A stretch of 7,481 nt of DNA, from NCBI GenBank assembly GCA_052386635.1, contig JBQTJY010000132.1:1-7481 (forward strand). The letters run 5' to 3'. Below the pieces are notes generated by a model. That model saw only the letters and a program-made list of their open reading frames with translations. It was not told the DNA's origin and did not search any database. Origin of the DNA: VHBM01 sp052386635. Lineage in GTDB: Archaea; Thermoproteota; Nitrososphaeria; Nitrososphaerales; Nitrosopumilaceae. Each line of letters opens with the position of its first letter. Within the stretch, counting starts at the first letter, position 1. Positions 5,377 to 7,481 of the stretch are shown here, piece after piece. The position numbers were made by a program, and so were the translations under genes.

Positions 5377-5891
5377 TAATCAAAATACTCGATCGGAATA
5401 TTTTGATAATCGCCATTTGGAAGTACCCTTCTAACAGTAATTGGGATTGCTTTTCGTTCAAGCTCCTCCATAGCTATATCAAGTGAAGTTCTTGCATCTT
5501 TTGGAATTGGTATAAACGTTGGTGCACCAAGTGAAAGTTGTAGTGCTCTTGCACCCATAATTCTTGCTTTTTCAAATCTTGTTAGAGTCGGTGGTCCGAT
5601 CTGTACCTTTCCTTTTCCTGTGGCAGGAATTTCTTTTGCTTCATGTACAGGATCAATTTCAATAACCTCTCTTTCTTGAATTACCATACACTCTTTGTCT
5701 ATCTGATCTTTTTCTTTTTCCGAAAGCTCTTTTCCTGCTTCTCTGACTTTTCTATATGCTGTTATTGCATCTGTAACTTGTTGTTCTACAGCTGGTTCTT
5801 CTTCTACTTCTTGTATTATGGATGGTGCTGGTTCTTCTTCTACTTCCTCAGTTTCTTCTAGCACTACCTCTTGATCATTTGCCTCAGACAA
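5376..5891 (-). CDS. rpoK: DNA-directed RNA polymerase subunit K (Rpb6/omega homologue)
   Basis: RpoK clamps the large polymerase subunit and aids assembly, as omega and eukaryotic Rpb6 do. The conserved core is at the C-terminus: LTRFEKARIMGARALQLSLG (103-122), LDIAMEELERKAIPITVRR (137-155) and LPNGDYQNIPIEYF (157-170), which follows eukaryotic Rpb6 nearly to its end. The first about 100 residues are an added tail: very acidic at 1-38, with EVEEEPA repeated at 16-22 and 28-34, then a helical charged stretch. Many archaeal RpoK proteins are well under 100 residues, so 171 is long. The start is TTG (MSEAND); an in-frame stop lies two codons upstream and a TATA box about 27 bases upstream. It is the first gene of a pair with the Alba-like gene. 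Confidence 0.92.
   Translation of the reverse strand: MSEANDQEVVLEETEEVEEEPAPSIIQEVEEEPAVEQQVTDAITAYRKVREAGKELSEKEKDQIDKECMVIQEREVIEIDPVHEAKEIPATGKGKVQIGPPTLTRFEKARIMGARALQLSLGAPTFIPIPKDARTSLDIAMEELERKAIPITVRRVLPNGDYQNIPIEYFD
5791..5846. repeat. Exact 20-bp direct repeat within rpoK
   Basis: GCTGGTTCTTCTTCTACTTC occurs at 5791-5810 and again at 5827-5846, offset by 36 bases (12 codons). It encodes the duplicated EVEEEPA motif in the acidic tail. Identity at the DNA level, including third positions, suggests a recent in-frame duplication. Confidence 0.85.
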
Positions 5892-5914
5892 GTGTCAAAA
5901 ACTTGCAAAGTCCG

Positions 5915-5923
5915 TTATATATT
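5915..5923 (-). promoter_or_regulatory. TATA box for the rpoK operon
   Basis: The minus strand reads AATATATAA, centred about 27-28 bases before the TTG at 5891. This supports a leaderless TTG start. It shares a 78-base divergent region with the promoter of the cyclophilin-like gene. Confidence 0.55.
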
Positions 5924-5939
5924 CCAAGCCAACTTTACG

Positions 5940-5949
5940 AATAAATAAT
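5940..5949 (+). promoter_or_regulatory. TATA-like box for the cyclophilin-like gene
   Basis: AATAAATAAT is centred about 25 bases before the GTG at 5970. The ATG at 5948 is in another frame and falls at the end of this element. Confidence 0.5.
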
Positions 5950-5969
5950 GAGCTTCAATACTTGCCAAA

Positions 5970-6356
5970 GTGGAACCATCTTCTGTTTCAAAAATAAAAC
6001 TCATCCTTGAGATAAAAGGAAAGACAAAGCTTGTTTGTGAGCTAAAGCGTCATCTTTCTCCCCGTACTGTTGGGATAATATCAAGGAAATTGCCTCTTGA
6101 AGGAAACGCACATCTTTTAACAAATGGAATTGTCTATATTGAATCATCAATAGAGTCTGGAATCGAAAGGCAACGAAAAGAGTTCAAAAAAGGTGACATT
6201 GCATTTTTGCCAAACAACGGAAGTATCTGTTTTTTCTTTGAAGATATAATATCTACCAAAGCAATGAGCCCACTTGGAAAAATCATCTCAGATATAGATG
6301 CGTTAAAAGACGTAAAACCGGGAGATGTTTTTTCGCTTTATCCAGATACTGGTTGA
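5970..6356 (+). CDS. Cyclophilin-like-fold protein (DUF369/COG2164 type), GTG start
   Basis: This 128-residue cytoplasmic protein appears to belong to the cyclophilin-like beta-barrel group (DUF369, COG2164). These share the fold of peptidyl-prolyl isomerases, but their catalytic role is unproven. Visible landmarks are an N-terminal strand pair (KIKLILEIKGKTKLVCEL, 8-25), the GNAHLLTNGIVYIES stretch (45-59), the signature KGDIAFLPNNGSICFFFED (74-92) and MSPLGKIISD (99-108), followed by the closing VKPGDVFSLYP (115-125). The GTG start is chosen because a TATA element sits 25 bases upstream and the N-terminal strand starts soon after. It is divergent from rpoK. Its last 19 bases overlap the end of the S25e gene on the other strand, each gene ending inside the other. 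Confidence 0.75.
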   Translation: MEPSSVSKIKLILEIKGKTKLVCELKRHLSPRTVGIISRKLPLEGNAHLLTNGIVYIESSIESGIERQRKEFKKGDIAFLPNNGSICFFFEDIISTKAMSPLGKIISDIDALKDVKPGDVFSLYPDTG

Positions 6357-6664
6357 TATATGTGGTGTCCGCTATAACCACCTATTCTTTTGATGGTCCC
6401 TGAAGCAAGTAGCTTTTTCAAATACAAATTTGCGGCAGAAATTTTCACACCTGTTTGTCTTGCGAGCTCTTGAACAGTAAGAACTTTGGCGCCTTTAATG
6501 AATTTCATTGCTTGCTCTTCATTTACTATAACAGAAATTTCGGATTTTGATCCTTCTGATTTTTCCTGCTTTTTGCCTTTTTTCTTTGCTCCAGATGTTT
6601 TTGAAGTTTCATCAGTTTGTGATTTTTCTTGTTGTGCAGGAGATTTTTTCTTTGCGCCACCCAT
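6338..6664 (-). CDS. rps25e: Small ribosomal subunit protein S25e
   Basis: S25e is a 30S-subunit protein shared by archaea and eukaryotes and absent from bacteria. The protein starts MGGAKKKSP, as archaeal S25e proteins do. It has a low-complexity basic and Gln/Ser-rich tail (1-42) that would thread into rRNA. A winged-helix core follows (about 43-108): VIVNEEQAMKFIKGAKVLT, ELARQTGVKISAANLYLKKL (66-85) and the wing SGTIKRIGGYSGHHIYQP. At 108 residues it is of normal length. A strong TATA box about 28 bases upstream of the ATG implies a leaderless transcript. The stop (6338-6340) lies inside the convergent cyclophilin-like gene, a 19-base overlap. Confidence 0.92.
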   Translation of the reverse strand: MGGAKKKSPAQQEKSQTDETSKTSGAKKKGKKQEKSEGSKSEISVIVNEEQAMKFIKGAKVLTVQELARQTGVKISAANLYLKKLLASGTIKRIGGYSGHHIYQPVSG

Positions 6665-6688
6665 TGAATGATTTTGAATTTAACCCTA

Positions 6689-6696
6689 TTTATAAA
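6689..6696 (-). promoter_or_regulatory. TATA box for S25e
   Basis: TTTATAAA, a palindromic and near-consensus archaeal TATA box, is centred about 28 bases before the ATG at 6664. Confidence 0.6.
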
Positions 6697-6801
6697 CGGT
6701 TTACGGTATTACAAATTAACAACTCTTGTCTACTAATTATTTTTGAATTTAATGACTACAAGAATTTATTGAGAAAATGATTTGCTTGCATTTATTTCAA
6801 G

Positions 6802-6809
6802 TATAAATA
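6802..6809 (+). promoter_or_regulatory. TATA box for the small zinc-finger-like gene
   Basis: TATAAATA is centred about 25 bases before the ATG at 6831, suiting a leaderless transcript. The 6665-6830 gap otherwise shows only AT-rich sequence. Confidence 0.6.
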
Positions 6810-6830
6810 ATATAATGTAAAAGAAGCATT

Positions 6831-7043
6831 ATGGGCGTAATTGCCAAAGGTGCAAAGTGCACAGTTGAGGGATGCAACAATGATGGAGTTCGTTCCTTAA
6901 ACACTACTAAAGTTGAAAACGCTGGTTTGCGTGTTCAGTCAGGCAACAAAAAATCCGTATTATGCAAAGAACACTACAAACAATGGAAAAAAGAGACTAA
7001 AGATGATAGGGAACTAGAACGTGCAAGATATGACAGATTCTAG
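6831..7043 (+). CDS. Small putative zinc-binding protein, 70 aa
   Basis: I do not recognise a named family. The protein carries a probable treble-clef-like metal site: C10-x4-C15 (CTVEGC) near the N-terminus and C45-x2-H48 (LCKEHYKQW) later. Between them is a short region with GLRVQSGNKKSV. The C-terminal 20 residues are highly charged (KKETKDDRELERARYDRF), probably a helix. A CxxxxC...CxxH pair followed by a tyrosine is common in small nucleic-acid-associated zinc proteins, so a DNA, RNA or ribosome role is inferred only. A clear TATA box 25 bases upstream supports expression from this ATG. The stop codon TAG directly abuts the reversed stop of deoxyhypusine synthase. Confidence 0.72.
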   Translation: MGVIAKGAKCTVEGCNNDGVRSLNTTKVENAGLRVQSGNKKSVLCKEHYKQWKKETKDDRELERARYDRF

Positions 7044-7481
7044 CTATCGTTGATGTTGTTTTTGTAACTTTCTTGTAGTTTTAAAAAAATCGCGTTGAAG
7101 CTTGTCATAGTAAGAATCTATTTTTGTGTATAGTCGTTTTGGTTTTCGTTTTTTATGTTTGCTTAGAACATACCATGCAAGTATTGGAAACGCTATAGTG
7201 GAATCAGCATAAACCGTTACAGTATCTTCATGGGCATCCTGAACCTTTCCCCAGCTTTTTCCTTCCTCAAGTGTGGCACCTGACAGTCCGCCAGTATCAG
7301 GACGTGCATCTGTAATTTGGATAATATAGTCTTGGCCTCCGTCATTTCTTCTTAAAATCTGGTCCAATAGGGGCCCGGTTTGCTGCGCAGTATTTTTTGG
7401 AACTCCGCCTCCAAGTTCTAAAATTCCTGATTTTTTTGAGTTATACAGGATTGCAGCCTGTTCTAGTATCTCTTTTGTAAA
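7044..7481 (-). CDS. dys: Deoxyhypusine synthase, C-terminal part (cut by the right edge)
   Basis: This enzyme transfers the aminobutyl group of spermidine to a lysine of translation factor aIF5A, the first step of hypusine formation. The frame is open to the window edge, giving the last 145 residues; the N-terminus lies outside. Recognisable blocks are ILELGGGVPKN (fragment residues 20-30), QDYIIQITDARPDTGGLSGA (50-69), LEEGKSWGKVQ (71-81) and VTVYADSTIAFPILAWYVL (87-105). The lysine in SWGKV (residue 79 of the fragment) aligns with the catalytic lysine that forms the enzyme-substrate imine (K329 in the human enzyme). A basic tail (KHKKRKPKR and KTTRKLQKQ) ends the protein. The TTG at 7367 is an internal leucine codon, not the start. 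Together with rpoK and S25e it marks the archaeal nature of the window. Confidence 0.93.
   Translation of the reverse strand, partial: FTKEILEQAAILYNSKKSGILELGGGVPKNTAQQTGPLLDQILRRNDGGQDYIIQITDARPDTGGLSGATLEEGKSWGKVQDAHEDTVTVYADSTIAFPILAWYVLSKHKKRKPKRLYTKIDSYYDKLQRDFFKTTRKLQKQHQR

Noticed and set aside
5643..5861. Plus-strand frame of 72 codons over the rpoK tail, rich in Phe, Tyr and Cys
   Set aside because: It is an artefact of the Glu/Lys-rich acidic tail read from the opposite strand.
6486..6780. Plus-strand frames over S25e and its promoter
   Set aside because: They are antisense to a clear ribosomal protein gene and have no domain or start signal.
1..7481. tRNA, rRNA, C/D-box RNA, CRISPR array, insertion sequence or attachment site
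   Set aside because: The intergenic gaps are short and I saw no cloverleaf, repeated spaced units, terminal inverted repeats with a transposase, or integrase gene.

Overview
The window looks like core chromosome of an AT-rich ammonia-oxidising-type archaeon (Thaumarchaeota/Nitrososphaerota, Nitrosopumilus-like). The evidence is a set of archaeal information-processing genes: RNA polymerase subunit K/Rpb6, an Alba-family protein, ribosomal protein S25e and deoxyhypusine synthase. Genes are densely packed, several overlap, and many have a TATA-like element about 25-28 bases before the start codon, the pattern of leaderless archaeal transcripts. The genus is inferred from gene content and composition only. 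I see no tRNA, rRNA, CRISPR array, transposase or integrase.

Layout. Positions 1-324 (minus) hold an unrecognised 94-residue protein followed, with an ATGA overlap, by the start of a gene that runs off the left edge. Positions 411-1714 (plus) are a coupled pair: a DUF2203 protein and a MenA-like UbiA-family prenyltransferase, probably for quinone synthesis. Positions 1762-1959 (minus) encode an extremely basic Ala/Lys/Arg protein resembling histone H1 tails. A 234-base gap (1960-2193) with two inverted repeats precedes an aldo/keto reductase (2194-3294, plus). A tiny GTG-initiated YHS-domain gene (3339-3494, plus) overlaps tail to tail with a stand-alone asparagine-synthase-like ATP pyrophosphatase carrying a C-terminal zinc ribbon (3482-4435, minus). 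Next is an HTH regulator (4586-5002, plus).

Positions 5008-5891 (minus) are a coupled operon of rpoK (TTG start, long acidic N-terminal tail) and an N-terminally extended, divergent Alba paralogue. Divergent from it is a cyclophilin-like-fold protein (5970-6356, plus, GTG start), whose end overlaps S25e (6338-6664, minus). A 70-residue putative zinc protein (6831-7043, plus) abuts the stop codon of deoxyhypusine synthase (7044-7481, minus, cut by the right edge).

How they fit: most genes serve transcription, nucleic-acid packaging and translation (RpoK, Alba-like, H1-like, S25e, and hypusination of aIF5A), mixed with quinone metabolism and single enzymes of unknown substrate. I find no clear multi-gene undescribed system. 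The most notable items are the YHS/AsnB-like convergent overlap, the AsnB-like enzyme without glutaminase but with a zinc ribbon, the Rpb6-like acidic tail with an exact internal DNA repeat, and the Alba paralogue lacking the usual DNA-binding lysine pair.
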